Shown here: one piece after another, positions 7,257 to 16,066 of the stretch
Layout of the letters: each line of letters begins with the position of its first letter
Numbering within the stretch: position 1 is the first letter of the stretch
Assembly: GCA_002298145.1 (NCBI GenBank)
Contig: DBMP01000023.1
Location: 154,009 to 218,008, forward strand
DNA length: 64,000 nucleotides
Origin: Spartobacteria bacterium UBA695
Lineage (GTDB): Bacteria > Verrucomicrobiota > Verrucomicrobiia > Chthoniobacterales > Chthoniobacteraceae
Reading direction: 5' to 3'
The notes under the pieces: model-generated
What the model saw: only the letters and a program-made list of their open reading frames with translations
Told to the model about the DNA's origin: nothing
Databases searched by the model: none
Translations under genes and position numbers: made by a program

Positions 7257-9386
7257 TTACGCGGCAGCGCGGTTCGGTTGAGGGAGCAGGATGATGCCGA
7301 CGCTCTGAATCTGAGTCTGAGCGGGAAGCTCTTGGTATGACAAAACAACCAGCTTCGGCAGCGACGGCTCAAAAAAGCGCTTAAACGGTAAACGCAGGTC
7401 GCTTGTGGTGATGAGAATCGGCGTAAGTCCCTGCTCCGACATCTCCGTCATCCGGCGCGTCAATTCGCCCATAACGTGATGGGCAAGCTGGGGATCAATC
7501 ACCAAACCCACATCATACTGCGTACGCTGAACTTTGGTAATGAGCAGTTGCTCCAAACGAGGATCGAACGTAATCGCCTTCAAAAGCCCCTGGTCGCATT
7601 CGTAATCTGAAATAAAATAGAGTCCCAGGCGCTTTCGGACCTGCTCCGAGAGGTCATCAGGATTCTTGGAAAGCGATGCGCAATCAGCAATACCTTCAAG
7701 AATAACCGGCAGATTCTTGACCGCCACACCCTCGCGCAACAGATTTTTGAGGACTCGCTGGATCACCCCCACATTGACCAAATCCGGGACAAGTTCGTTA
7801 ACCAGCGCAGCGTTGGACTCTTTGACATGCTCGATCATCGTCTGCACGTCCTGACGCGAAAGGATAAGATGCGCCACCTGCTTGAGCGACTCCGAAAGAT
7901 GCGTAATCAAGACCGATGAAGGATCGACCACCGTATAGCCATTGATCTCCGCGTTGCGCTTTTCGCCCTCGCCAATCCAAATCGCGTTGATGCCAAACAC
8001 CGGCTCCACCGTCTCCGTCCCCTTCAGCTTCACGGGGCTGTTGGTCACATTCATCGCCAGCCAGCGTTTGGAAAGAATCTCGCCCTTGGCAACCTGCTTG
8101 TTGCGTAGAAGAAAGCGGTATTCGTTCGCGCTCAGCTCCGGATTATCGCGAATGGCCACGGGGGGAACGATAATCCCCATCTCGCGGGCGAACGTTTTGC
8201 GGACACCCGTAACGCGATCCAGCAAATCACCTCCGTTTTTCTTCTCCGCCAGGTGAAGCAACCCATAGCCGAGTTCGACAGAAAACACATTCACGTCAAT
8301 CAGCTTCTGAAAATCCTCCGTAGTCGTCTTGCCAATCGCCGCCCCCGCATCCCCTCCCGCGCTACCCGCCGCTCCGGCCTCCCCCGCTAGCGCCTTTGCA
8401 GTTTGCTGGGAGGGCGTTTTTTTCAAATGATAAGCCGTAAATCCCGTCAGCGTCGAAAGCAGAAGGAAAGGCGCAATCGGCATTCCCGGCACAAGGCAGA
8501 AAACGAAAAGCATCCCCGAGGCAATCGCCAGCGCGCGGGGATAAAGCGTCAACTGTTTGCTAATATGCGCACCTAAGTTCAGGTCGCCCGACGCCCGCGT
8601 GACCAGGATACCGGCAGACACGCTGACAATCAGCGCCGGAACCTGCGCCACAAGGCCGTCACCAATCGAAAGCAGCGTATATTTCTGCAACGCGTCCGCC
8701 ATCGGGATGCCCTTCTGGATAACGCCAATCACAAAACCGCCCACAACATTAATCAGCGTAATGAGAATGCCCGCCACCGCATCACCACGCACGAACTTGC
8801 TCGCGCCGTCCATCGCGCCATAGAATTCCGCTTCCCGCTGGATCTTCTGCCGCCGCTTCTGCGCCGCAATTTCGTTAATAATTCCGGCGTTTAGTTCCGC
8901 ATCAATCCCCATCTGTTTACCCGGCATTGCATCCAGAGTGAAACGGGCTGCAACCTCCGCGATACGCCCCGCGCCCTTCGTGATAACCATGAAGTTGATC
9001 ACGATCAGGATAAGAAACACAACCGCCCCCACCACGTAATTGCCGCGCACGACAAAATGACCAAAAGATTCAATAATATGCCCCGCGAAGCCATCCACAA
9101 GAATCAGCCGCGTGGACGCGACATTAAGCGCCAACCGATAAAGCGTGACCGATAGCAACAACGTCGGGAAACCCGAAAATTCCGCCGGCTCCTTCACATA
9201 AATGATAATGAGCAGCAGCAGGAGCGAAATCCCTATACTCGCCGCGAGAAGCAAATCAAGCACCACCGACGGAACGGGAAACACCAAAATCAGCACCGTT
9301 CCGAAAAGCGCCGCAACAAATAGCAGATCGCCCTTTTTCAAGAGCGCGCCAAATTGATTATTAGTAAGCGTCGCGAGCGGAGCCAT
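7257..9386 (-). CDS. flhA: Flagellar type III export gate protein FlhA
   Basis: Full-length FlhA (709 residues). About eight N-terminal membrane helices include the conserved FHIPEP-like region AARFTLDAMPGKQMGIDAEL and GASKFVRGDAVAGILIT. The large cytoplasmic domain starts near residue 350, after a Gly/Ala linker, and ends in LVVLSYQELP. FlhA forms the nonameric export ring that docks chaperone-substrate complexes. Its start overlaps the flhB stop by one base (TAATG). Confidence 0.97.
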   Translation of the reverse strand: MAPLATLTNNQFGALLKKGDLLFVAALFGTVLILVFPVPSVVLDLLLAASIGISLLLLLIIIYVKEPAEFSGFPTLLLSVTLYRLALNVASTRLILVDGFAGHIIESFGHFVVRGNYVVGAVVFLILIVINFMVITKGAGRIAEVAARFTLDAMPGKQMGIDAELNAGIINEIAAQKRRQKIQREAEFYGAMDGASKFVRGDAVAGILITLINVVGGFVIGVIQKGIPMADALQKYTLLSIGDGLVAQVPALIVSVSAGILVTRASGDLNLGAHISKQLTLYPRALAIASGMLFVFCLVPGMPIAPFLLLSTLTGFTAYHLKKTPSQQTAKALAGEAGAAGSAGGDAGAAIGKTTTEDFQKLIDVNVFSVELGYGLLHLAEKKNGGDLLDRVTGVRKTFAREMGIIVPPVAIRDNPELSANEYRFLLRNKQVAKGEILSKRWLAMNVTNSPVKLKGTETVEPVFGINAIWIGEGEKRNAEINGYTVVDPSSVLITHLSESLKQVAHLILSRQDVQTMIEHVKESNAALVNELVPDLVNVGVIQRVLKNLLREGVAVKNLPVILEGIADCASLSKNPDDLSEQVRKRLGLYFISDYECDQGLLKAITFDPRLEQLLITKVQRTQYDVGLVIDPQLAHHVMGELTRRMTEMSEQGLTPILITTSDLRLPFKRFFEPSLPKLVVLSYQELPAQTQIQSVGIILLPQPNRAAA

Positions 9387-10516
9387 TATTCTTGGGCCCC
9401 CTGCCGAGCCTCGACAGCGGCGGAAGTAGCCGCAGCCCGCCGACTTTTAAGGTTATGGAAATAGTAGCGATGCGTTTTGTAAACAAACGCCAAGATCTCC
9501 GCGACCGTCTTGTATAGCTCGACAGGAATCGGCTTGCCTACCCGTCCATATTTGAAAAGCATCCGTGCCACGGAGCGGTTCTCGACCATCGGCACTTCAT
9601 TCTCCGCGGCAATCGCCTTGATGCGCTGCGCAAACATCTGCATCCCCTTGGCAAGAACAATCGGCGCTTTGTCCGTACCCCGTTCATAGCGGAGAGCAAC
9701 GGCAAAATGCGTCGGATTCGTCACCACCACATCGGCATTCGGCACCGAGCCGAGCATCTGCTTCTGCAAGAGCCGCCGAGCCATCGTGCGCCGAGCAGAC
9801 CGGATATTCGGATCACCTTCCGTGGAGCGGAACTCCTCTTTCACCTCCTGCTTGGTCATCATCAGGTCCCGGTTGACCTTGCGCAGTTGGTAAATATAGT
9901 TGGCCGCCGCAATTGCCCCCAGGGCAAAAACAAACCGCCCAAGAAGCGTCAAAATAGATTGTTGAAAAAACGAGCCAAGCCGCGTGAGCGAAACCGGCAT
10001 ATAAAAAAGCGGATCAACAAGAATACTCTTCACCGCCCCCCAAACAACCAGCCCCACGACCGCCAGCTTGAAAGCCTCACTTCCAAGCTTTAGCCACCCC
10101 TGTGGGGAAAAAACACGCTCAAATCCCGCGGCAGGATTGAGCCGTGACAGCTTTGGCTCCAGCGCGTTCGGCGTCAGTTGAAACTGGCTTTGAAGCCCGC
10201 CCGCAAGCGTCCCCGCAACCGCACACGCAATTCCCAATGGCAGCACGAGCTGAAAAATCGTCGTCACGGAGACCCGGCTCCATTCCGCCACGGACTGCGG
10301 CTCAAAACTGTACTGCCCGAGATGAGAAAATATAGCAACCGCAATCTCCACAATCCGCACCACCTGCTCGCGCAGCGTAAACATCGTCGCCCCGAGCGCC
10401 GCGATGAGCACAAACACAATATTGATCTCGGACGAGCGCGCGAACTGCCCCTCGGCATGCGCCTCGCGCAGCCGCTTCTCAGTAGGTTGTTCGGATTTAT
10501 CGCCGTCGTTAGCCAT
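9386..10516 (-). CDS. flhB: Flagellar export switch protein FlhB
   Basis: A 376-residue export-apparatus protein with the N-terminal GDKSEQPTEKRLREA signature, four membrane helices, and a cytoplasmic domain carrying the self-cleavage site NPTH at 267-270. Cleavage there, in concert with FliK, switches export from rod/hook to filament substrates. The C-terminal tail is Ala/Arg-rich. A 43-bp gap separates it from fliR upstream, the longest gap in this part of the cluster. Confidence 0.97.
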   Translation of the reverse strand: MANDGDKSEQPTEKRLREAHAEGQFARSSEINIVFVLIAALGATMFTLREQVVRIVEIAVAIFSHLGQYSFEPQSVAEWSRVSVTTIFQLVLPLGIACAVAGTLAGGLQSQFQLTPNALEPKLSRLNPAAGFERVFSPQGWLKLGSEAFKLAVVGLVVWGAVKSILVDPLFYMPVSLTRLGSFFQQSILTLLGRFVFALGAIAAANYIYQLRKVNRDLMMTKQEVKEEFRSTEGDPNIRSARRTMARRLLQKQMLGSVPNADVVVTNPTHFAVALRYERGTDKAPIVLAKGMQMFAQRIKAIAAENEVPMVENRSVARMLFKYGRVGKPIPVELYKTVAEILAFVYKTHRYYFHNLKSRRAAATSAAVEARQGAQE

Positions 10517-10559
10517 TATGGAAAATCAATCGCCATCACGCCGGTCGCACCGCGTCATC

Positions 10560-11315
10560 CTACGGGACCAGGTGCAACATCAACTCCGGCGATTGGCGCA
10601 TGGAGCTAAGCACGAGTTGTGCCGTCAGCCCCAAAGCAACGCCAAAGATTGCCATACCCGCCAAAATTCTGACGGAAAAGCTCTCCGAAAAGACATTCAT
10701 ACTTGGCGCAGCCTTTCCAAGAATGGCAAAGGTAAAAGTCACCACGAAGTTCACCGCCATCAATGGAACCGCCATCTGAACACCAATAAGGAAAATTTTG
10801 CCGGTATTAGTAACAAAAAGTTCCGCTATCTCGCGGGTAAAGCCTAGTTGCCCAATGGGCGCAATGGCAAAGCTGCGCAGAAACGCCACGAAAACGGCGT
10901 GATGCGATCCGGAAAATAGGAAAAGCAACACGCCAAGATTAAACAGCGCAATGCCAACCGGCGAGGTATTCGTGTTCGAAACCGGGTCGAGTTGCGAGCT
11001 CATCATGAGCCCCATCTCCGTGGAAATGAGCTGCCCTGCAAACTCAATGGCATAAAAAATCAGCCGGGCCACAGCCCCCATCATGAGCCCGATCAATAGT
11101 TCACGTCCCGCCACGAAAATCAAGCAAAGGACATCGGGCGGAAACGACGACACCGCCGGGGCAAAGCCCGTGACAACCAGCGCCAGCATGGCCGCGATGG
11201 CGATCCGCACCCGCACCGGAATATTTTGCCCCGAGAACACGGGAATCAGACTGATCAGCCCGCCCGCGCGAACAAAAACCATCATCCAGACATAGATGGG
11301 CTGTACCGAGATCAC
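10560..11315 (-). CDS. fliR: Flagellar export gate protein FliR
   Basis: This 251-residue integral membrane subunit of the FliP-FliQ-FliR export gate has about six hydrophobic segments. Typical FliR features are VFVRAGGLISLIPVFSG near the N-terminus, VARLIFYAIEFAGQLISTEMG in the middle and PLMAVNFVVTFTFAILGK. It follows fliQ by 4 bp. Confidence 0.95.
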   Translation of the reverse strand: MISVQPIYVWMMVFVRAGGLISLIPVFSGQNIPVRVRIAIAAMLALVVTGFAPAVSSFPPDVLCLIFVAGRELLIGLMMGAVARLIFYAIEFAGQLISTEMGLMMSSQLDPVSNTNTSPVGIALFNLGVLLFLFSGSHHAVFVAFLRSFAIAPIGQLGFTREIAELFVTNTGKIFLIGVQMAVPLMAVNFVVTFTFAILGKAAPSMNVFSESFSVRILAGMAIFGVALGLTAQLVLSSMRQSPELMLHLVP

Positions 11316-11319
11316 CGTT

Positions 11320-11589
11320 TTATTTCGTCATTTCCGGTAAGCGGGAAAGGAACGTAATGGTAAACTCCATCACATTGCGCAAAATCCACGGCGCGGAAAA
11401 AATCATGACAAAACCCGCCGTCACTAGCTTCGGCACAAAAGAGAGCGTCTGCTCCTGGATACTGGTAACAGCCTGAAACAAGCTCACCAAAACGCCCACC
11501 ACCATGGTCGAAATCAAGATCGGTCCCACCACCAGCATCGACAGCGTCACCAACTGCCGCAATATCTCGATAGCTTGCTCGATATTCAT
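11320..11589 (-). CDS. fliQ: Flagellar export gate protein FliQ
   Basis: An 89-residue protein with two membrane helices and the FliQ pattern VGPILISTMVVGVLVSLFQA followed by TSIQEQTLSFVPKL. Four FliQ copies join FliP and FliR in the export gate. The start overlaps the fliP stop by 4 bp (ATGA). Confidence 0.95.
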   Translation of the reverse strand: MNIEQAIEILRQLVTLSMLVVGPILISTMVVGVLVSLFQAVTSIQEQTLSFVPKLVTAGFVMIFSAPWILRNVMEFTITFLSRLPEMTK

Positions 11590-12470
11590 AAGCCAAAGCT
11601 CTTCACCAGCGACTGAACCACGAGGTGCCAGCCGTCCACCAATACAAAAAGCAACAGCTTGAATGGCAGCGAAATCATTACCGGCGGCATCATCATCATT
11701 CCCATCGACATCAAGGTGGACGCCACCACGAAATCAATCACCAGGAAGGGAATGTAAACCAGGAAGCCCATCTGGAATGCAGTCCGCAGCTCGCTAATGA
11801 CAAAAGCGGGCACCACAACCGTTATCGGAAGATCGGCGACTTTTGTCGGCCCATAGCCCGCGATCCCCAGGAAAAAGTCGATCTCACTTGGCCGGGTCTG
11901 CTTCAGCATAAATTGCTTGATCGGCATGGAGCCTTTTTCGCAAGCGGCTTCCAGCGTCAGTTGCTTCGCCATGTAGGGCTGAAGGGCGTCCGCGTTGATG
12001 CGATTCGCCACCGGAGCCATGATGAACATCGTCAGGAAGATCGACATTCCAATAATGATCTGGTTCGAGGGAGCGCTTTGTACGCCGATCGCCGATCGAA
12101 GGAAACCGAGCACAATCACGATTCGCGTAAAGCTCGTCATGAGCATGATGAACGACGGGGCCAGCGTCAAAAGCGTCATCGCGAAAACAATCTGAATCGC
12201 GGTCGAAACATTCCCCTGCTCCGTCGCCTGCCCATTGAGCCCAATCGTAAGGTTGAAAGGCCCCCCGGACGAAGGCAACGCGGAACCCGCAGCAACCGCC
12301 GGGGCCGATAGCGGAGCCCCCACCGAAGGCACCTGCAAAGCCGACGTGCGTGGCGAAGGCGTAGGCAACACATAGGCGACAGCATCAGGCGTTGCCTGCC
12401 CCGCCGGAACCTGTGCCGATAGCGGTAGAGCCAACATTAAAAAGAATAGGAAGGAAACCAGCGATTTCAT
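11586..12470 (-). CDS. fliP: Flagellar export gate protein FliP
   Basis: This 294-residue protein has a cleavable-type signal (VSFLFFLMLALPLSAQ), an extra Ala/Pro-rich linker, and then the conserved FliP core: LTLAPSFIMLMTSFTRIVIV, IGVQSAPSNQIIIG, the periplasmic loop, and VIDFVVASTLMSMGMMMMPP near the end. FliP is the main pore subunit of the export gate. It overlaps both fliO and fliQ by 4 bp. Confidence 0.96.
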   Translation of the reverse strand: MKSLVSFLFFLMLALPLSAQVPAGQATPDAVAYVLPTPSPRTSALQVPSVGAPLSAPAVAAGSALPSSGGPFNLTIGLNGQATEQGNVSTAIQIVFAMTLLTLAPSFIMLMTSFTRIVIVLGFLRSAIGVQSAPSNQIIIGMSIFLTMFIMAPVANRINADALQPYMAKQLTLEAACEKGSMPIKQFMLKQTRPSEIDFFLGIAGYGPTKVADLPITVVVPAFVISELRTAFQMGFLVYIPFLVIDFVVASTLMSMGMMMMPPVMISLPFKLLLFVLVDGWHLVVQSLVKSFGL

Positions 12471-12781
12471 TCAGGCTTCTCCGGAAGAAGCGACGAAAAC
12501 CGCCCCCCGTCCTCATCACCGCCTCCCAAGTTGCACAAGTATTCGATCCGTCCGGGGCAAACCCCAATGAGCATCTTGCGCCCCTCGTATTCAGCCACTA
12601 CCAGATACTGCCGGTTGCCCAGCATTCGCGTTTCGCTGATATCAAGTTTTCGCGCCGTCTTGTTCCTCGCCGCCAATGCGCCAAAACCGTTGCGATAAAA
12701 AAACAAACCGCCCGCCAGGAGCCCCACGAGCAGAAAACAATAGACAGCAATCTGCAACATTCCGCCGAGGGCAGGATTCAC
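12467..12781 (-). CDS. fliO: Flagellar biosynthesis protein FliO
   Basis: A 104-residue protein with one N-terminal membrane helix (VYCFLLVGLLAGGLFFYRN) and a cytoplasmic part with KLDISETRMLGNRQYLVVAEY and MLIGVCPGRIEYL, the usual FliO layout. FliO helps assemble the FliP gate. It overlaps fliN and fliP by 4 bp each. Confidence 0.88.
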   Translation of the reverse strand: MNPALGGMLQIAVYCFLLVGLLAGGLFFYRNGFGALAARNKTARKLDISETRMLGNRQYLVVAEYEGRKMLIGVCPGRIEYLCNLGGGDEDGGRFSSLLPEKPE

Positions 12782-13038
12782 GATTTATCTCCGATTAGTT
12801 CGGTGATCTTGATACAGAAGTTCTCCTCCAATACCACCACTTCCCCCACCGCAATCAGCTTGTCATTAACGTAAACCCCAATCGGGTCATTCGCTCGCTG
12901 GTCCAGCTGAATAATAACGCCTGGCCCGAGTTCCAGCACATCGCGCATCGCCATCTGGCACGATCCAAGCCGCGCCGTAAGCTGCACTTTAACATCCAGC
13001 ACAATGCCGAGTTTCTTATCATCCAAAGGGTTTGCCAT
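12778..13038 (-). CDS. fliN: Flagellar switch protein FliN
   Basis: The product is short (86 residues), nearly only the SpoA/C-ring domain: VLDVKVQLTARLGSCQMAMRD, LGPGVIIQLDQRANDPIGVY and LIAVGEVVVLEENFCIKI. It builds the lower C-ring with FliM and binds FliH. There is no long N-terminal extension and no CheC-like domain, so it is FliN rather than FliY. It starts 3 bp after fliM. Confidence 0.94.
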   Translation of the reverse strand: MANPLDDKKLGIVLDVKVQLTARLGSCQMAMRDVLELGPGVIIQLDQRANDPIGVYVNDKLIAVGEVVVLEENFCIKITELIGDKS

Positions 13039-13041
13039 AAA

Positions 13042-14010
13042 TCAATGATCCGATTTGATCCGGGAGGTCAGCTCCACGGCGACATGTCCGTTCTCAATGC
13101 CGACCGTACCCACAAATTGGGGCGTATCGGAAAGCCGAACTCGCGTATTCTCGATGAGCGTCATCGGCACGGGAATCATGTCATCCGGACGCAAGTTGAG
13201 CACTTCTTCTACCGTCATTTGCGCCACGACCCAGTCCGCCGTGACCGGCACATCAATCGCCTCGTACGGCGCGCGCCATTCCAGCTGCTTGTTTCGCGAT
13301 TCATTTCCCTTGAGCCGGGATTGCTGCATTTTCTTGACGATCACCTCGATCATTGAGAACGGCACGCCCATCTGCATATGCTCCACGCACTCGCCCAGCG
13401 TCACCTCCAAATCAACCATCAACGTCACCGCTTCCGCCGCCGAGGTTTGCAGAAAGCGCCCGCTCGTATCTGTTCCAATGCAGCGCGGCTGAAAGTTCCA
13501 GTTATTGTCGTGCCACTGGTTGGACCATTCAGTCAAAATGAGTTGAACCGCGTCTTCCACCAACGCGGTTTCCATTTCCGTCAGATTGTTCCCTGCCTCA
13601 ATAACCCTTCCCTTTCCGCCCAGCAACCGATCGACGATTGCCAGCGCCAGCGGCAGACTCATATCCAAAACGCCAACACCCCGCAACGGTTCCACCTCAA
13701 ACAGCGTCACATGGGTCGGGCTCTGAATCCCATCGCAGAACTTTGCAAACGTGGAGCTATTTAGTTTGCGGATCTTGATCATACACTCCATCCGCAAAAA
13801 CGTCGAAAGCCGCGCCGATAAATGCTGAACGTACTTCTCATGAGTCATCGCCAATTGTCTCAAATCGGCCTGACTCAAAAAACCCGGGTTGCGAAAGTTA
13901 TAGATATCGGGCTCAATTTCCGGCGGCTCCACTCGGGAGCCGTCCCACTTATATACAGCGGTAACCGCAGAGCGCGTCGGCGGGAATATCCTGGACTCTC
14001 CCTCGCTCAT
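13042..14010 (-). CDS. fliM: Flagellar switch protein FliM
   Basis: This 322-residue C-ring protein has a middle domain with the expected GVGVLDMSLPLALAIVDRLLGG and TEMETALVEDAVQLILTEW blocks, followed by a C-terminal SpoA domain (VTADWVVAQMTVEEVLNLRPDD). The extreme N-terminus starts MSEGESRIFPP and lacks an obvious CheY-binding LSQxEID motif. A related LSQADLRQL occurs near residues 49-57. It overlaps the fliL stop by 4 bp. Confidence 0.93.
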   Translation of the reverse strand: MSEGESRIFPPTRSAVTAVYKWDGSRVEPPEIEPDIYNFRNPGFLSQADLRQLAMTHEKYVQHLSARLSTFLRMECMIKIRKLNSSTFAKFCDGIQSPTHVTLFEVEPLRGVGVLDMSLPLALAIVDRLLGGKGRVIEAGNNLTEMETALVEDAVQLILTEWSNQWHDNNWNFQPRCIGTDTSGRFLQTSAAEAVTLMVDLEVTLGECVEHMQMGVPFSMIEVIVKKMQQSRLKGNESRNKQLEWRAPYEAIDVPVTADWVVAQMTVEEVLNLRPDDMIPVPMTLIENTRVRLSDTPQFVGTVGIENGHVAVELTSRIKSDH

Positions 14011-14576
14011 TGCACAACAAACTCGTTGAAGTAGACCTGGTCTACAATGCTGCTGTTCAGGGCGTGGTTAAAGTTCTCCTGCAGCTCGCCAAGTAGCGCA
14101 TTCTTCGCGCCGGGCAGCTCCAGGTCAGTCAACGTCTTTGACGAAAGAATGTTCAGGGTAAGGTTCTGCAACTCGCTCCGATGGCGATTGATGATCGCCT
14201 TTAGCTCCGGGTTGGTACTGAAAACCGTAAAACCCGTCTTCAAGTAACGCGTTCCCTTACTCCCGGAAAGATTCACCACAATGTTATCGAACGAATACTC
14301 AAAGGAAGTGGAGGCCTCGTCTTTCTTCCGGCCAGATTTCGCCAACAATGCGGCATCGTTTCCTGGCTTGCCGTTTCCGGGCAGGACCACTCCGTCAATG
14401 GCTGCTTTAACCAGCGATTCCCTCATTTTGGGGATGAGCACGAATTGGGTTGTTACATACGAAATCAGCGGCATCAAAATTATCACAAGAAGCACCGGGC
14501 CCCAAGGGCTCGGCGCCTTGACTGGCACCGGCGGGGCGCTCACCGGGATCTCTTCTTCAGCGGGATAAGGGGGCAT
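14007..14576 (-). CDS. fliL: Flagellar basal-body-associated protein FliL
   Basis: A 189-residue single-pass protein with a Pro/Glu-rich cytoplasmic N-terminus, one membrane helix (VLLVIILMPLISYVTTQFVL) and a periplasmic domain. That domain has YSFDNIVVNLSGSKGTRYLKT and the C-terminal SKTLTDLELPGAKNALLGEL, typical of FliL, a stator-associated ring protein. The C-terminus VDQVYFNEFVVQ matches the family. Confidence 0.92.
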   Translation of the reverse strand: MPPYPAEEEIPVSAPPVPVKAPSPWGPVLLVIILMPLISYVTTQFVLIPKMRESLVKAAIDGVVLPGNGKPGNDAALLAKSGRKKDEASTSFEYSFDNIVVNLSGSKGTRYLKTGFTVFSTNPELKAIINRHRSELQNLTLNILSSKTLTDLELPGAKNALLGELQENFNHALNSSIVDQVYFNEFVVQ

Positions 14577-15583
14577 TATTGCCGCTTCAGGTTGATGGTT
14601 TCCTCAAGAATGCTGTCGGTAACCGTGATAATGCGCGACCCCGCCTGGAAGGCGCGCTGTGCGGTGATCAGTTCCGCGAATTCGCTACTAAGATCCACGT
14701 TGGAGCCTTCCAGCGATTTGGACTCGATCAACCCCAGCCCATTGGTATCCGCAGTGTTTTTAGCGGCAGTCAACGTAATCCCGCCAATGGGCCCCGCAGC
14801 CTCCAGATTAGTGTACAGATTATTACCTGCGCTCTGGAGCATTGAAGTGTCCTTGTAGTTTTGCAGCAACACCCGGCCCGCCACATACGAACCACCGTTG
14901 CTAAGAGTGATCGCCACATTCCCCGACGTATCAATACTATAGGAACTCATCGAGGGGGCCCTAGCCAACACCTCGGCATCAGTAAAATCCGTAACACTGG
15001 AATCGATCGTCAAATTCACCGGGCCATTGGATGAATCCAGATTCGGCGTGAACGAAATATTGACATCGCCCACGGTGGAGGCCGATGTGCTGGTATCCTG
15101 AGTATATACAAGCTTTCCATCTACCTCCGTAACCGTAAAATTCGTCGAACCGTCGCAGAGTCCCTGCACGCGATAGCCATTCTGGGTGACAAGATAGCCA
15201 TTGCTGTCGATGGTGAAATTCCCAGCGCGGGTAGCGTATGCGGTCCCCGAGGAAGGGTCCACCACCTGAAAGAAACCGTTGCCTGAAATACCGAGGTCCG
15301 ATTCCGAACTCGCCGTCGAAAGCTTTCCCGGCGTGAAGTCGGTCGTGATGCTCTCGATTTGCACCCCCGTTCCCACTTCTTGCCCGGACCTGCTCGAAGC
15401 GCTGCCGTCCGAAGACGCTACCGTCGCGCTCTTCAATACCGTACTAAACGAATCGCTATACTCAGTAGTCGAACCTTTGTAGGCCGTAGTGTTCACATTC
15501 GCAACGTTATTGCCAATGACCTCGATTCCTTTCTCGAAGCTCTTGAGCGCGCTGACGCCCGAAGTTAATGATCCGAATGACAT
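14576..15583 (-). CDS. flgE: Flagellar hook protein FlgE
   Basis: A 335-residue hook protein from the ATG at 15583, whose product begins MSFGSLTSGVSALKSFEKG and matches FlgE N-termini. An upstream in-frame extension is Pro-rich and implausible. Further marks are IEVIGNNVANVNTTAYKGS, LGISGNGFFQVVD, YATRAGNFTIDSNGYLVT, and a C-terminal LEGSNVDLSSEFAELITAQR with AFQAGSRIITVTDSIL. Hook subunits are exported under FlgD and FliK control, and flgD and fliK lie immediately upstream. One base is shared with fliL. Confidence 0.95.
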   Translation of the reverse strand: MSFGSLTSGVSALKSFEKGIEVIGNNVANVNTTAYKGSTTEYSDSFSTVLKSATVASSDGSASSRSGQEVGTGVQIESITTDFTPGKLSTASSESDLGISGNGFFQVVDPSSGTAYATRAGNFTIDSNGYLVTQNGYRVQGLCDGSTNFTVTEVDGKLVYTQDTSTSASTVGDVNISFTPNLDSSNGPVNLTIDSSVTDFTDAEVLARAPSMSSYSIDTSGNVAITLSNGGSYVAGRVLLQNYKDTSMLQSAGNNLYTNLEAAGPIGGITLTAAKNTADTNGLGLIESKSLEGSNVDLSSEFAELITAQRAFQAGSRIITVTDSILEETINLKRQ

Positions 15584-15605
15584 AGGGTGCTTTTCTTTGT
15601 TGTGC

Positions 15606-16046
15606 CTATTCTGTGGCGGTTGAGGAGGATGAAGTGGAGGTGGTAGAGACACTGGTCACGGTGTCTAGCGCGCAAGTCGTATCATTGATGACCAGCGACG
15701 GTTCGTTATCGCTAATGGTTACCGATGAAACAACACCCGTCACTTTTTTCCCCGAAGAATCCTCGGCGATGACAGTCTTACCAATATAGTTACTGGCGGT
15801 CATCACAGACATGTCATTGCCGATATTTTGCATTTGAGTGAGTTGGCTGAATGTGGCCATCTGCGAAACAAACGCGGTATCGTCCATCGGGTTGAGCGGA
15901 TCTTGAGCCGCAAGCTGTGCCGTCAGCAATTTCAAGAAATCACCTTCGTCCAGCGTTGAATCCCCCTTGGCACCGTTCTTTGAATTAAGAAGGGCAAGCG
16001 TGGCGCTGTTGCTGGATGATGTGGAAGTGGTGCTGGTAACAGACAT
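15606..16046 (-). CDS. flgD: Flagellar hook capping protein FlgD, short form
   Basis: The 146-residue product has the conserved FlgD core LDEGDFLKLLTAQLAAQDPL followed by NPMDDTAFVSQMATFSQLTQ. It then has an SYIGKTV-like segment (NYIGKTVIAEDSSGKK) and a short beta domain. Both ends are Ser/Thr-rich. It is shorter than enterobacterial FlgD (about 230 residues) because the C-terminal FnIII-like insert is missing. It caps the growing hook. It lies between fliK and flgE. Confidence 0.92.
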   Translation of the reverse strand: MSVTSTTSTSSSNSATLALLNSKNGAKGDSTLDEGDFLKLLTAQLAAQDPLNPMDDTAFVSQMATFSQLTQMQNIGNDMSVMTASNYIGKTVIAEDSSGKKVTGVVSSVTISDNEPSLVINDTTCALDTVTSVSTTSTSSSSTATE

Positions 16047-16066
16047 ATCCCAAATGACGTTTGAGT